Below, one piece after another: positions 50,333 through 60,514 of a stretch of DNA of 64,000 nucleotides (within the stretch, counting starts at the first letter, position 1; each line of letters opens with the position of its first letter). The notes beneath the pieces are model-generated. The model saw only the letters and a program-made list of their open reading frames with translations. It was not told the DNA's origin and ran no database searches. The stretch comes from Nocardia sp. NBC_00416 (GTDB lineage Bacteria > Actinomycetota > Actinomycetes > Mycobacteriales > Mycobacteriaceae): the NCBI RefSeq assembly GCF_036032445.1, contig NZ_CP107932.1, forward strand, positions 5,458,501 to 5,522,500, written 5' to 3'. The position numbers and the translations under genes were made by a program.

Positions 50333-51940
50333 TCAGTTCGCGGGAAACAGCGATTCGATCGCGGTGATGAAATACGGGAAGTGGACGGCGAATCGGTGCA
50401 GGTCGCAGTCGCCTTCGAAACCCCCGAACCAGTACAGGCCGGGATCATCGTCGGCCGACGGGTCGATATCGCGGAACGTGCGGACCCAATAGTCGGCTCG
50501 GCTCCAGACCACCATGTAGGACAGGCCCCGGGAGAAGACGAGCTCCCGGTCGCCGGGCGGGATCTGCCGGCTGGTCACCAGCTCCAGGCCCCGCTGCAGG
50601 CCACGGACCTGTCCGGTCAGCGTCCGGCCGAACGCGGTGCGCACCGGCAGGAACTTCTGGGCGGCGAGCAGCCCGCCACCGGCCAGCGCGATCGCCACAC
50701 CGACCAGGGCGTGCCCGGCCAGTAGCGCGGCGAGAACGGTCACGGCGGCGCCCAGCACCACCAGTCCGCCGCCCAGCCACAACGGAATACGGCGGCGCAC
50801 CGGGTCGATGAAGGCGCCGCGATGGACGGCGTCGGCGATCATGGCGCGGCGCAGCGGCTCGGCGGGCAACCGGCCCGGGGCGCCCAGTTCGGCCATCGTC
50901 ACCTGGTCGGTGCCCGCAGGCAGCAATGCGTCGTAGACCACCCGTTCGTAACCGCGGAGCTGATCGTCGGCGGGATTCACCCGGACGAGCCGCCACTGCG
51001 TTTCACCGATCCGTTCGATCCACAGATAGTTGCGCACCGCCAGATCCACCACAGTGGCGGCGATATCGGTCGGATCGGAATGGCCGTCCAGCAGCACTCC
51101 CGCCTCACCGGGCAGGATGCCGGCCGGCGAACTGAACTGGGTCCGGCCCCCGCTCTGCACCAGCGGGTCCATCGCTTCGGCGGGCACGGACTGCCGTCGT
51201 GCCCAGAAGACGTAGCCGGCCAGGCCGGCCAGGGCGACCACCAGCAGCGCGAACGCGACGAGTACGGGTCCGGTGATCGCGAACGGCGAGTCACCGGGTC
51301 CGGTGATATCGGCATTGGGCGGCACCGTGCCCGGCGGGACCTGCAGGGTCAGATCGACGGATTCGCCTTTGCGCAGATTCGTCTGGTCCAGGTACATGAC
51401 GCCGTCCGGCTCGATATGGACCTGAGCGCACGGCCGGGTATCGCCGATCGGACCCAGCAGGCATTCCACAATGCCCATCTCGAAGCTCGGACTGATCAAT
51501 GAGGCGTGGATCTCGGCGAGGTCGACATTGAGCACGCCGAACCAGCGGAACACCTGGCTGCCCTCGGCGTCGCTGACCGTATTGCGCACCGAATAGCGGA
51601 AGGTCGATTCCCCGGGGCCCGCGTCGACGGTGAACAGGTCGTCGGCGATCTCGGCTGTGCCCGGCCCGGTCGTCTCGATATCGGTGACCGCGAAGCGGCG
51701 TTCGGAATCCTCGCTGATCTGCACGCGCAGCGGCAGGGTCATCGTGAAACGCTCACCGGGCGGAACTGTCACGCGCTCGGTCACTTCCAGCACGCCCTCG
51801 CGGTTCAGCGTCATATCCAGATACAGGATCGAACCGGTCGGCTGCTGTGCCCGGGCGGTCGGCGCGTTCACCCAGAAAACGGCGAATAGTCCGGTCAGTG
51901 CGAGTAGCAGCGCGAGTGCGCCCCCCCGAAAAGTGAGCAT
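50333..51940 (-). CDS. DUF2207-type membrane protein
   Basis: 535 aa with a signal peptide (MLTFRGGALALLLALTGLFA ending near ARAQQ). An extracellular beta-rich domain follows: GVLEVTERVTVPPGERFTMT, STFRYSVRNTVSDAEG, LISPSFEMGIVECL with Cys pair. A transmembrane helix lies at about residue 240 (PVLVAFALLVVALAGLAGYV), a cytoplasmic segment with AATVVDLAVRNYLWIE follows, then two more helices and a cytoplasmic end with WVRTFRDIDPS. DUF2207 proteins are of unknown function in the envelope. Confidence 0.83.
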   Translation of the reverse strand: MLTFRGGALALLLALTGLFAVFWVNAPTARAQQPTGSILYLDMTLNREGVLEVTERVTVPPGERFTMTLPLRVQISEDSERRFAVTDIETTGPGTAEIADDLFTVDAGPGESTFRYSVRNTVSDAEGSQVFRWFGVLNVDLAEIHASLISPSFEMGIVECLLGPIGDTRPCAQVHIEPDGVMYLDQTNLRKGESVDLTLQVPPGTVPPNADITGPGDSPFAITGPVLVAFALLVVALAGLAGYVFWARRQSVPAEAMDPLVQSGGRTQFSSPAGILPGEAGVLLDGHSDPTDIAATVVDLAVRNYLWIERIGETQWRLVRVNPADDQLRGYERVVYDALLPAGTDQVTMAELGAPGRLPAEPLRRAMIADAVHRGAFIDPVRRRIPLWLGGGLVVLGAAVTVLAALLAGHALVGVAIALAGGGLLAAQKFLPVRTAFGRTLTGQVRGLQRGLELVTSRQIPPGDRELVFSRGLSYMVVWSRADYWVRTFRDIDPSADDDPGLYWFGGFEGDCDLHRFAVHFPYFITAIESLFPAN

Positions 51941-52018
51941 GACTCGTTACCTTAGACAGCTTGCTATCCTGCGTCAGCGGCTGTTGGCGATGCGAGAAAT
52001 GCGAGGGGGTCCGGGGGA

Positions 52019-53152
52019 GTGACACAACCACCTTACGGACGCGGACCGGTGCCGCCCGGCAGGCAACCGATACCGCCCCGGGGCCGTCCGCAGTACGGTC
52101 CGCCGCCCGGTCGGCCGCCGCAGCAGAGACCGCACGGGGGATACCCGGCCGGGCCGGGATATCCGTATCGGCCGCCCGGTTATCCGCCGCGCCCGCAGCA
52201 CGGTCCCGTCCCCGGCTACCGCCCGATCGTCGCCCCGCCGATGCCGCCTCCGGTGCCCTACCGGTTGCCGAACGCGCCGCGGCCGCGCACCCGGCGCAGC
52301 AGCGGCCGGTCGCTGCTGCTGGTACTCGGACTGATCGTGGTCCTGGTCGCCGCACTGGTGCGCGGTGCGCTGAACTCCGGGGACCTGAACGTGCTCGGCC
52401 CGCAGCCGGACCACAGCTATGACACCGGCGAAACCGGTCCCGCCGAGACCGCGGCCAATCCGTTGCTCACCGATCCCGATGCGACGCTGATCCCGGCGAA
52501 CTGCGAATACTCGCAGTGGTCCCCCGACGAGGACTCGGCGCGGGCGTTCTTCGAGAGTGCCGAGGCGTGTCTGGAGGCGGCCTGGCGGCCGGTACTCGAG
52601 GATGCGGGGTTGCCCTTCGCACCGCCGTCGGTGCTCGTCTCCGCGAACACCGACGGCATCACGACCCCGTGTACCGGATCGACCAGTGAGTTCGCCGCGT
52701 TCTACTGTCCGGCGAATCGCACTGTCTACATGCCGATCAGCCAGCTGCAGACCGATTACTACGAGGACAACTGGGTGGTCTACCTCTCGGTGTTCGCCCA
52801 CGAGTACGGACATCACATCCAGAACATGTCCGGCATCCTCCTCGCGGCCAACAGCCGGCGGGTCGATGCGGGCGCGCGCAGTACCGAAGGTCTGGAACTG
52901 TCGCGCCGGGTCGAGTTGCAGGCCAACTGTTTCGACGGGATGTATCTGGTTTCTTCGGCCGACGGCGGTGCGCTCAGCGACCAGCAGATGACCGATGCGC
53001 GCACCGACGCCGACCATCGCGGTGACCAGCACGGCGATATGCGTGATCACGGCACCCCGGACAACGGGGGCCGCTGGTTCGGGCTGGGCGTCGAGCACAA
53101 TCTGACCGCCGAGTGCAACACCTTCACCGCGTCGGCCGACGCCGTCAGCTGA
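52019..53152 (+). CDS. Neutral zinc metallopeptidase (YpfJ-type)
   Basis: 377 aa from GTG 52019. Pro/Arg/Gly-rich N-terminus (1-95), one transmembrane helix (SLLLVLGLIVVLVAALVRGA), then an extracellular domain with the zinc motif VFAHEYGHHIQN (HExxH) and the downstream RRVELQANCFDGMYL (Glu ligand), the hallmarks of the bacterial neutral zinc metallopeptidase family. Cys residues (CEYSQWS, EACLEAAW, TPCTG, FYCPANR, ECNTF) probably form disulfides. Confidence 0.88.
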   Translation: MTQPPYGRGPVPPGRQPIPPRGRPQYGPPPGRPPQQRPHGGYPAGPGYPYRPPGYPPRPQHGPVPGYRPIVAPPMPPPVPYRLPNAPRPRTRRSSGRSLLLVLGLIVVLVAALVRGALNSGDLNVLGPQPDHSYDTGETGPAETAANPLLTDPDATLIPANCEYSQWSPDEDSARAFFESAEACLEAAWRPVLEDAGLPFAPPSVLVSANTDGITTPCTGSTSEFAAFYCPANRTVYMPISQLQTDYYEDNWVVYLSVFAHEYGHHIQNMSGILLAANSRRVDAGARSTEGLELSRRVELQANCFDGMYLVSSADGGALSDQQMTDARTDADHRGDQHGDMRDHGTPDNGGRWFGLGVEHNLTAECNTFTASADAVS

Positions 53153-53153
53153 A

Positions 53154-53855
53154 TCAGTCGGCGGGCGGACCGGATTCGCGTGTCCGCGCGCGGAGCTCCA
53201 TGACCCACTGCGTCATTTCGGCCGGAGTCGTCTCGGGTCCCATCAATTCCGTGACCACATGTCCGAAACATGCCGCGTCGAGCACCCGCTCGGCGACCGC
53301 CATCGGATCGCCCCAGGGCAGGAACGGTTTCGCCAGCAGTAGCGAGGCGATGCCGTGTGCGGCGGCCCACAATTCGAGGACGAGCGGGGTGGGGTCCGCG
53401 CGGTCGATCAGCCCGTCGTCCATGGCTTCTTCCACGGTGGCGGCGAAATATCTGAACGCGCCGCTGGTCAGCACCATGTCCACGGCTGCCCGGTGGGTGG
53501 TCGGGATGGTCGCCAGCCGGTACTGCTCGGGGTGGTCCAGCGCGAAACGGACGTAGGCCAGACCGAGCCGGTGCAGCCGCAGGGTAGGTGGATCGGCCGG
53601 ATCCACCGCCGCCTGCATCGCGGTGTTCAGCGCTTCGAAGACCTCGGCCACCGCGGCCTCGATCAGCGCGTCCTTGTCCGCGAAATGCCGGTAGATCGAG
53701 GGCGCGCTGACCCCGACCACGCCCGCTACTGCCCGGATCGATACCGCTTCGACGCTGCCCGTGCTCTCGAGCAGTTCCCGGGCGGCGGTGATGATCTCCG
53801 CGCGCAGCCGGCCGCCGGCCCCGCGCGGGGACCGTGGCCGCGGCGCGCCGGTCAT
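53154..53855 (-). CDS. TetR-family regulator in an MMPL operon
   Basis: 233 aa from ATG 53855. HTH: RLRAEIITAARELLESTGSV, VSIRAVAGVVGVSAPSIYRHFADKDA. The C-terminal domain has the tetracyclin-repressor-like WGDPMAVAERVL and FALDHPEQYRLA segments. Its start overlaps the MMPL stop (ATGA), so it is the second gene of the exporter operon. It probably autoregulates through the inverted repeat at 56157-56173. Confidence 0.9.
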   Translation of the reverse strand: MTGAPRPRSPRGAGGRLRAEIITAARELLESTGSVEAVSIRAVAGVVGVSAPSIYRHFADKDALIEAAVAEVFEALNTAMQAAVDPADPPTLRLHRLGLAYVRFALDHPEQYRLATIPTTHRAAVDMVLTSGAFRYFAATVEEAMDDGLIDRADPTPLVLELWAAAHGIASLLLAKPFLPWGDPMAVAERVLDAACFGHVVTELMGPETTPAEMTQWVMELRARTRESGPPAD

Positions 53856-56128
53856 ACGCGCACCGGTGGTTCGGCGGTCGCGGGCGAGGCCGCCGGCTCT
53901 TCGCTGAAGCCGATTCGTTCGTGCAGCCGGGCCAGTGGTTTCGGCGCCCACCAGTTGAGCGGTCCCAGCAGTTTCATCAGTGCCGGAACCAGCAGTGCCC
54001 TGATGAGAGTGGCGTCGGCGAGCACAGTCAGGGTCAGGCCCAGGCCCATCAGCTGGATGAACGACACCTTGGAGGTGGTCAGGGCGCCGATCACGATCGC
54101 CATCAGCACGGCCGCCGCGGTGAAGATACGGCCGGTGCGGGCCACGCCGATCGCGACGGATTCGGTGTTGTCCGCCGCCGCGGACTCCGAATCGGTGCGT
54201 CCGGCCCGGCGGCGCAGCCATTCCTCCCGGATGCGCGACAGCAGGAACACCTCGTAGTCCATGGACAGCCCGAAGGCCAGGCAGAACATCAGGATCGGCA
54301 TGGTCGGCACCAGATAGCCGACGGCGGTGAAGCCGAGCAGACCCTGCAGATGACCCTGCTGGAAGATCCACACCATGGCGCCGAACGCGGCGGTCAGCGA
54401 GAGGGTGTTCAGCAGTAGGGCTTTCAGCGGCAGGATCAGGCTGCCGGTGAACAGGAAGAGCACCACGAAGGTGGACAGGATGATCAGCAGGGCCGCGAGT
54501 GGGAGTCGCGCGGCCAGCGCGCCCAGGGAATCCTCGTTCACCGCGGCGGATCCGCCGAACAGGGCCGGTGCGGGCGCGTCGATCGCCCGCAACGCCTTCA
54601 GCTGCTCACCACCGGCGGGGGAGAAGGGGTCCAGCGATGTGTTGACCGACAGGTAGGTGCCGCTGTCGTTCGCCATCCCGGGGGGAGTGGGCGCGAGACG
54701 GTTCCCGGAGACGTACACCCCGGCGCTGGACAACACCGCGGTCACATCGTCGACCTCGGACAACCTGGCCGCGTAGTCGCCGACCCCGCGCTCGTCGCGG
54801 TATCCGTCGAGCACGATCGTGGTGCTGCCGCCCGGATCGGCACGCGGGAACTCCGCCCGGATCTCGTCGCCTACCTGACGGCTGGCCGCGGAGGTCGGCA
54901 GGACTCGCTCGTCGGGGTAGCCGAACTTCACGGAGAGGAACGGTGAGCCCAGCGCCAGCAGCAATGCCACGATCACCACGGAGACCGGTACCGCGGCCCG
55001 CATGACTCGCTTGACCAGGCGATACCAGCGGGTCTGTTCCGGGACCATGGCGCCCAGCGCCGCGGGTTCGCGGCCGAACAATCGCAGGATCGGCGCGCGC
55101 AGGTCCAAGGCGTTGACCCGATGCCCCAGCAGCATCAGCGCGGCGGGCAGCACCACGATCGACGCGGCCGCGGCGGCTACCACCACCGCAACCCCCGAAT
55201 AGGCGAACGAGCGCAGGAAGTACAGGTCGAAGACGAGCATCGCCGAGAGCGACAGCGCCACGGTGACCGCGGAGAACAGTACGGTGCGACCGGCGGTCTG
55301 CAAGGCGCGGACGGTTGCCGCGCGGGGGTCGAGTCCGGCCGCGAGCTCCTCCCGGAACCGGCTGACGATGAAGAGGCTGTAGTCGATCGCCAGCGCCAGT
55401 CCCAGCGCGGTGGTGAGGTTCATCGCGTAGATGGAGACGTCGGTGAACAGGGTGAACAGTTTGAGGATCGCCAGGGTGGCGGCGATCGCGAACAATCCGA
55501 CCAGCAGCGGCAGCGACGCGGCTACGAGGCTGCCGAAGACCAGCACGAGTACCACCAGGGTCAGTGGGATGGCCGCGGTCTCGGCGATCGCCAGGTCGTG
55601 GGTGATCTGCTCGTTGACTTCGTGAAAGGTCGCGGCCAGGCCCCCGGCCCGGACGGTCACACCGTCGGCGGTTCCGGTCACCTGCCCGCCGAGTTCGCCG
55701 GCGGACTCCTGGACCTGGGTTTCGTCGCCCTCGAAAGTGACCGCGATGAGCCCGGATTCGCCGTCGGTGCTGCGCAGGGCGCTGGCGACCGCGGGGGACG
55801 GCGCGGTCCAGTAGGACTGCACTCCAGCGGTGTCCGCACGCGCCCGGAGGACGTCGATGATCTGCAGGGCGCGGTTTCGCACCTGTTCCGCGTCGACCCC
55901 GGCCGGTGATTCGACCAGCAGGATGTAGTTCGGCGCGGCACCGTCGAAATTGTCGGTGAGCGACTGGGCGGCACGGATCGATTCGGCGTCGGCGGAGACG
56001 AAGCCACCGGATTTCAGTCCGGAAGCCGCGGTGGCGCCGAAGATCCCGAACAGCAGCGCGACGGCGAGCGCGCCGATGAGGATTGCGCGCGGAAATCTGG
56101 TGGTGAACCGCGCGATGCGGATCAGCAT
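53852..56128 (-). CDS. MMPL-family transporter
   Basis: 758 aa from ATG 56128. TM1 IRIARFTTRFPRAILIGALA, extracytoplasmic loop to about 190, then AIPLTLVVLVLVFGSLVAAS and GLALAIDYSLFIVSRFREEL with the Asp-Tyr proton relay; the second half carries MFCLAFGLSMDYEVFLLSRI and the final helices (IGVARTGRIFTAAAVLMAIV). Related to the exporter at 24381-26768 but with a different regulator arrangement (TetR downstream in the same operon). Exports unknown lipids or drugs. Confidence 0.92.
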   Translation of the reverse strand: MLIRIARFTTRFPRAILIGALAVALLFGIFGATAASGLKSGGFVSADAESIRAAQSLTDNFDGAAPNYILLVESPAGVDAEQVRNRALQIIDVLRARADTAGVQSYWTAPSPAVASALRSTDGESGLIAVTFEGDETQVQESAGELGGQVTGTADGVTVRAGGLAATFHEVNEQITHDLAIAETAAIPLTLVVLVLVFGSLVAASLPLLVGLFAIAATLAILKLFTLFTDVSIYAMNLTTALGLALAIDYSLFIVSRFREELAAGLDPRAATVRALQTAGRTVLFSAVTVALSLSAMLVFDLYFLRSFAYSGVAVVVAAAAASIVVLPAALMLLGHRVNALDLRAPILRLFGREPAALGAMVPEQTRWYRLVKRVMRAAVPVSVVIVALLLALGSPFLSVKFGYPDERVLPTSAASRQVGDEIRAEFPRADPGGSTTIVLDGYRDERGVGDYAARLSEVDDVTAVLSSAGVYVSGNRLAPTPPGMANDSGTYLSVNTSLDPFSPAGGEQLKALRAIDAPAPALFGGSAAVNEDSLGALAARLPLAALLIILSTFVVLFLFTGSLILPLKALLLNTLSLTAAFGAMVWIFQQGHLQGLLGFTAVGYLVPTMPILMFCLAFGLSMDYEVFLLSRIREEWLRRRAGRTDSESAAADNTESVAIGVARTGRIFTAAAVLMAIVIGALTTSKVSFIQLMGLGLTLTVLADATLIRALLVPALMKLLGPLNWWAPKPLARLHERIGFSEEPAASPATAEPPVRV

Positions 56129-56156
56129 ATCGGTACCCCCGGTTCCGTAAGTTAGT

Positions 56157-56173
56157 GGCGTTAGCGTAACGCC
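56157..56173. promoter_or_regulatory. Inverted repeat upstream of the MMPL-TetR operon
   Basis: GGCGTTA-GCG-TAACGCC, perfect 7-bp arms with a 3-bp spacer, followed by another half-site CGTTAAC, 29 bp before ATG 56128. Likely TetR operator overlapping the promoter. Confidence 0.65.
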
Positions 56174-56268
56174 GTTAACCCAGTGATGGAAGGTTCGCGC
56201 GAATTTCACTGGCGAGCCGGTGCCGACGCCGGGTGCGCGCTGTCGGGGTCCGCCGGTAGCCTCTGGCC

Positions 56269-58890
56269 GTGGCTCTGTACCGGAAGTACCGACCGGCAAC
56301 GTTCGCTGACGTGGTGGGCCAGGAGCATGTCACGGACCCGCTGTGTACCGCGCTCGACACCGGCCGGATCAGTCATGCCTATCTGTTCTCGGGTCCGCGC
56401 GGTTGCGGTAAGACCTCCTCGGCGCGCATCCTCGCCCGCTCGCTGAACTGCGCGGAGGGCCCCACCTCCACCCCCTGCGGGACCTGCGCCTCGTGCACTT
56501 CCCTCGCGCCGGGTGGTGGCGGCAATCTCGATGTGATCGAGCTCGACGCCGCCAGCCACGGCGGTGTCGACGACACCCGCGAACTCCGGGACCGGGCGTT
56601 CTACGCGCCCGCCGAGTCCCGCTACCGGGTGTTCATCGTCGACGAGGCGCATATGGTCACCACGGCCGGATTCAACGCGCTGCTCAAGATCGTCGAAGAG
56701 CCCCCGGCCCACCTGATCTTCGTCTTCGCCACCACCGAACCCGACAAGGTGCTGCCGACCATTCGCTCGCGCACCCATCACTACCCGTTCCGGCTGCTGC
56801 CCCCCGCGACCATGCGCGGCCTGCTCGGCGGTATCTGCGAGCAGGAGCAGGTGCCGGTGGAAGAAGAGGTGTATCCGCTGGTCATCCGCGCGGGCGGCGG
56901 TTCCCCGCGCGATAGTTTGAGCGTGCTGGACCAGTTGCTCGCCGGCGCGGGGTCCGCGGGCGTCACCTACCCGCGCGCCGTCGCACTACTGGGCGTGACC
57001 GATGTGGCGCTGATCGACGACGCGGTCGACGCGCTGGCCGCCGCCGACGGCGCCGCGCTCTTCGGCACCATCGACCGGGTGATGGAAGCCGGGCACGATC
57101 CGCGCCGGTTCGCGGTGGACCTCCTCGAGCGTCTGCGCGACCTGATCCTGATGCAGGCGGTACCCGATGCCACCGAGCGCGGCCTCGTCGCCGCCCCTGC
57201 CGATCTGCTGGACCGGATGCGCGATCAGGCCGCCCGGCTCGGGCCCGCGGCCCTCACTCGCTACGCCGAACTCCTGCATGCCGGTCTGGGGGAGATGCGC
57301 GGGGCCACCGCGCCGCGCCTGCTGCTCGAGGTCGTCTGCTCGCGGATGCTGCTGCCGGCCGCCGACGAATCCGCGGCCGCGACCCTGCAGCGTCTCGAAC
57401 AGCTCGAACGTCGGGTCGCGACCGGTGCGCTCGCCGCGCCGGCGGGCGATGCCGGCCGCGGACCCGTAACCGAGGCCGCCCCGGCATCCGCCCGTCCGCC
57501 GGTATCCGACTCGTCCCGCCGCCGGGGGGCCGAGGCGCTGGCCGCGCTACGCGAGTCCAAGACCGGCAACGCGGAGCCCACCGCAGCCGAGCCGCCGAAA
57601 AGTGAGGCCGCGGTCGCCGGTCCCGTACACCCGGCGCCCGGCCCGGGCGATCGGGCCGAGGAGACATCGCCTGCCGCAACGGGTTCGGCCGAGCCCGGTG
57701 CGCCGGGCCCGCAGCGCCCGGAGCCCGACCGGCGTACCGAAGTCCGCCCGGCGGGCGCAGATACGCCGGCCGGCCCTCCACGAGCGGCCGCGGTGACCCA
57801 GTCGGGCACGGCGCCGCAGGAACGGCCGGATACGTCGAACGACGCGAGCCCGGTCGAGACGGAATCGGAGCCCGCCGGGGCGGAGGCGGTTGCGTCGGAG
57901 GCGGTTGCGTCCGAGGCGGTCGCGGCGGAGGCGGACCTGGCGGAGGTGGGCCCGTCGGATGCGGACCCGGCGGAGGTGGGCCCGGCGGAGGTGGGTCTGG
58001 CGGAGGTGGACCCGAACGTGCCGAGCGGGACGGATACCGATCCGCCGCCCCCCGCCGCGCCGGGTGCACCCGATACCGAGGCCCCCGCCGATCCCGACCT
58101 GCTCGTCGCGGTGGAGGCTGCCTGGCCGGAGATCAAGGTCAAGGTCCGCGACTTCGGGCCGACGATCGGCGCGATGCTCACCTCGGGCGCCTCGGTGGCC
58201 GGGGTGGAGGACGGCGAGATCGTGCTGGCGCACCACGCCGCGCTGGTGCAGCGCCTCTCGCAGCCGCAGCCCCTCTCGGCGGTCCGGTCGGCGGTGACCG
58301 CGGTGCTCGGGCGGGAACATCCGGTCCGGTGGGTCGTCACGGGCCAGCAGGTCTCGCGCGGGCCCGGCGGACGCGAACGGGGTGGTCGGCGGTCCGGTGA
58401 CGCCGATTCCGGGGATTCGGACAGTGGTCGTCGAGGCGGTCCGCGACGCCCGGCTCCGACCCGGCCCAGCAGTGAGCCGGAGCCGGTCGATAGCGCGAAT
58501 GGGGCAGCGGCCGGTGCCGTCGCCGCCCGGGACACCGCCGCCGCACCGGATAACGGCGGCCGGGCGAGCGTGGGCGGCCGCGAGGGCGATCCGGCCCGGC
58601 GGCCGCCGAAATTCTCGCGGCCGAGCCAGGCCAAGGCCGGGGCCGCGGCAGCCGCCGCGAATCCCTACGACGATATCCCCCCGCCGGATTTTCCGGACCT
58701 GCCGGACGACCCGGGTCCCGGGGATCACGGTTACACACCGAACAGCGTGCCGCCGTCCACTCCGGAGGAAGAGCGGGAGATGCTCGCGGAGTCGGCACAG
58801 CCGGTCGCCCCGGGTGATCGGCGCGACCCGGACGAGGTCGCTCTGCGATTGCTGGCCAGTGAGCTGGGCGCCACCCCGTTGAACAGTTGA
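56269..58890 (+). CDS. dnaX: DNA polymerase III subunits gamma and tau
   Basis: 873 aa from GTG 56269. ALYRKYRPATFADVVGQEHV at the start, Walker A FSGPRGCGKTSSARILA, the zinc module Cys (CAEG..CGTC..C), Walker B FIVDEAHMVTT, sensor motifs FVFATTEPDKVLPTIRSRTH, and SRDS-type GGGSPRDSLSVLDQLL, all of clamp-loader subunits. The tail (residues 385-870) is Ala/Glu/Pro-rich with imperfect (A/S)EVG and EAVAS(E) repeats, except a folded block around 610-690 (VEAAWPEIKVKVRDFGPTIG). Loads beta clamps at the fork. Confidence 0.94.
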   Translation: MALYRKYRPATFADVVGQEHVTDPLCTALDTGRISHAYLFSGPRGCGKTSSARILARSLNCAEGPTSTPCGTCASCTSLAPGGGGNLDVIELDAASHGGVDDTRELRDRAFYAPAESRYRVFIVDEAHMVTTAGFNALLKIVEEPPAHLIFVFATTEPDKVLPTIRSRTHHYPFRLLPPATMRGLLGGICEQEQVPVEEEVYPLVIRAGGGSPRDSLSVLDQLLAGAGSAGVTYPRAVALLGVTDVALIDDAVDALAAADGAALFGTIDRVMEAGHDPRRFAVDLLERLRDLILMQAVPDATERGLVAAPADLLDRMRDQAARLGPAALTRYAELLHAGLGEMRGATAPRLLLEVVCSRMLLPAADESAAATLQRLEQLERRVATGALAAPAGDAGRGPVTEAAPASARPPVSDSSRRRGAEALAALRESKTGNAEPTAAEPPKSEAAVAGPVHPAPGPGDRAEETSPAATGSAEPGAPGPQRPEPDRRTEVRPAGADTPAGPPRAAAVTQSGTAPQERPDTSNDASPVETESEPAGAEAVASEAVASEAVAAEADLAEVGPSDADPAEVGPAEVGLAEVDPNVPSGTDTDPPPPAAPGAPDTEAPADPDLLVAVEAAWPEIKVKVRDFGPTIGAMLTSGASVAGVEDGEIVLAHHAALVQRLSQPQPLSAVRSAVTAVLGREHPVRWVVTGQQVSRGPGGRERGGRRSGDADSGDSDSGRRGGPRRPAPTRPSSEPEPVDSANGAAAGAVAARDTAAAPDNGGRASVGGREGDPARRPPKFSRPSQAKAGAAAAAANPYDDIPPPDFPDLPDDPGPGDHGYTPNSVPPSTPEEEREMLAESAQPVAPGDRRDPDEVALRLLASELGATPLNS

Positions 58891-58920
58891 CAAGCATCGT
58901 CTCGACCACGTTAAGTTAAC
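58887..58920 (+). promoter_or_regulatory. Candidate promoter/operator before fadA
   Basis: TTGACA at 58887-58892, an 18-base spacer, and a TTAAGT -10-like element, overlapped by the 11-bp palindrome GTTAAGTTAAC (58910-58920). The palindrome has a form bound by fatty-acid regulators. It lies 268 bp before the fadA start, in a region otherwise free of genes (58891-59187). Confidence 0.4.
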
Positions 58921-59187
58921 CGGAGTTCGCATCCGGCGGTAGTATGGGCGGGTGGCTGCGGACTTCGGCGAGGCGAGGTTCTATGGTGGGCCGTAACGGA
59001 CGGGCCGCTGGGTTACCTCCTCGCTGGTTCACGCCGTGGTTTGTACAGCGTATGCCCGCGTGGCCGACCGGCCCGTCAGCGCTGCCAACTGAATACGGAC
59101 GGTCGGTCGAACGGCCGGTCGGCGAGGTAACTCGCGTCTGCTCCGCCAGCTGCGGGTGGGCGTATTCCTAGGAAGGGACACTCCGAT

Positions 59188-60399
<1,212 letters not shown>

Positions 60400-60425
60400 T
60401 TCCCAACCGACTCGCACATCACCTC

Positions 60426-60487
60426 GCGATGAACACCGGGCCCGGAGACGGCAGCTCGTACGCCCATGGAGGGCCCGTGAACATCGC
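60426..60487. repeat. Palindromic repeat between fadA and fadB
   Basis: GCGATGAACACCGGGCCC, then GGGCCCGTGAACATCGC: outer GCGATG/CATCGC and inner GGGCCC arms. The inner GGGCCCGGAGACGGCAGC resembles GGGCCCGGAGGCGGCAGC of the tandem repeats at 31861-32008, so the two belong to one dispersed family. Confidence 0.75.
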
Positions 60488-60514
60488 CCCATTCCCTCAG
60501 GAGAAAGAAAAACC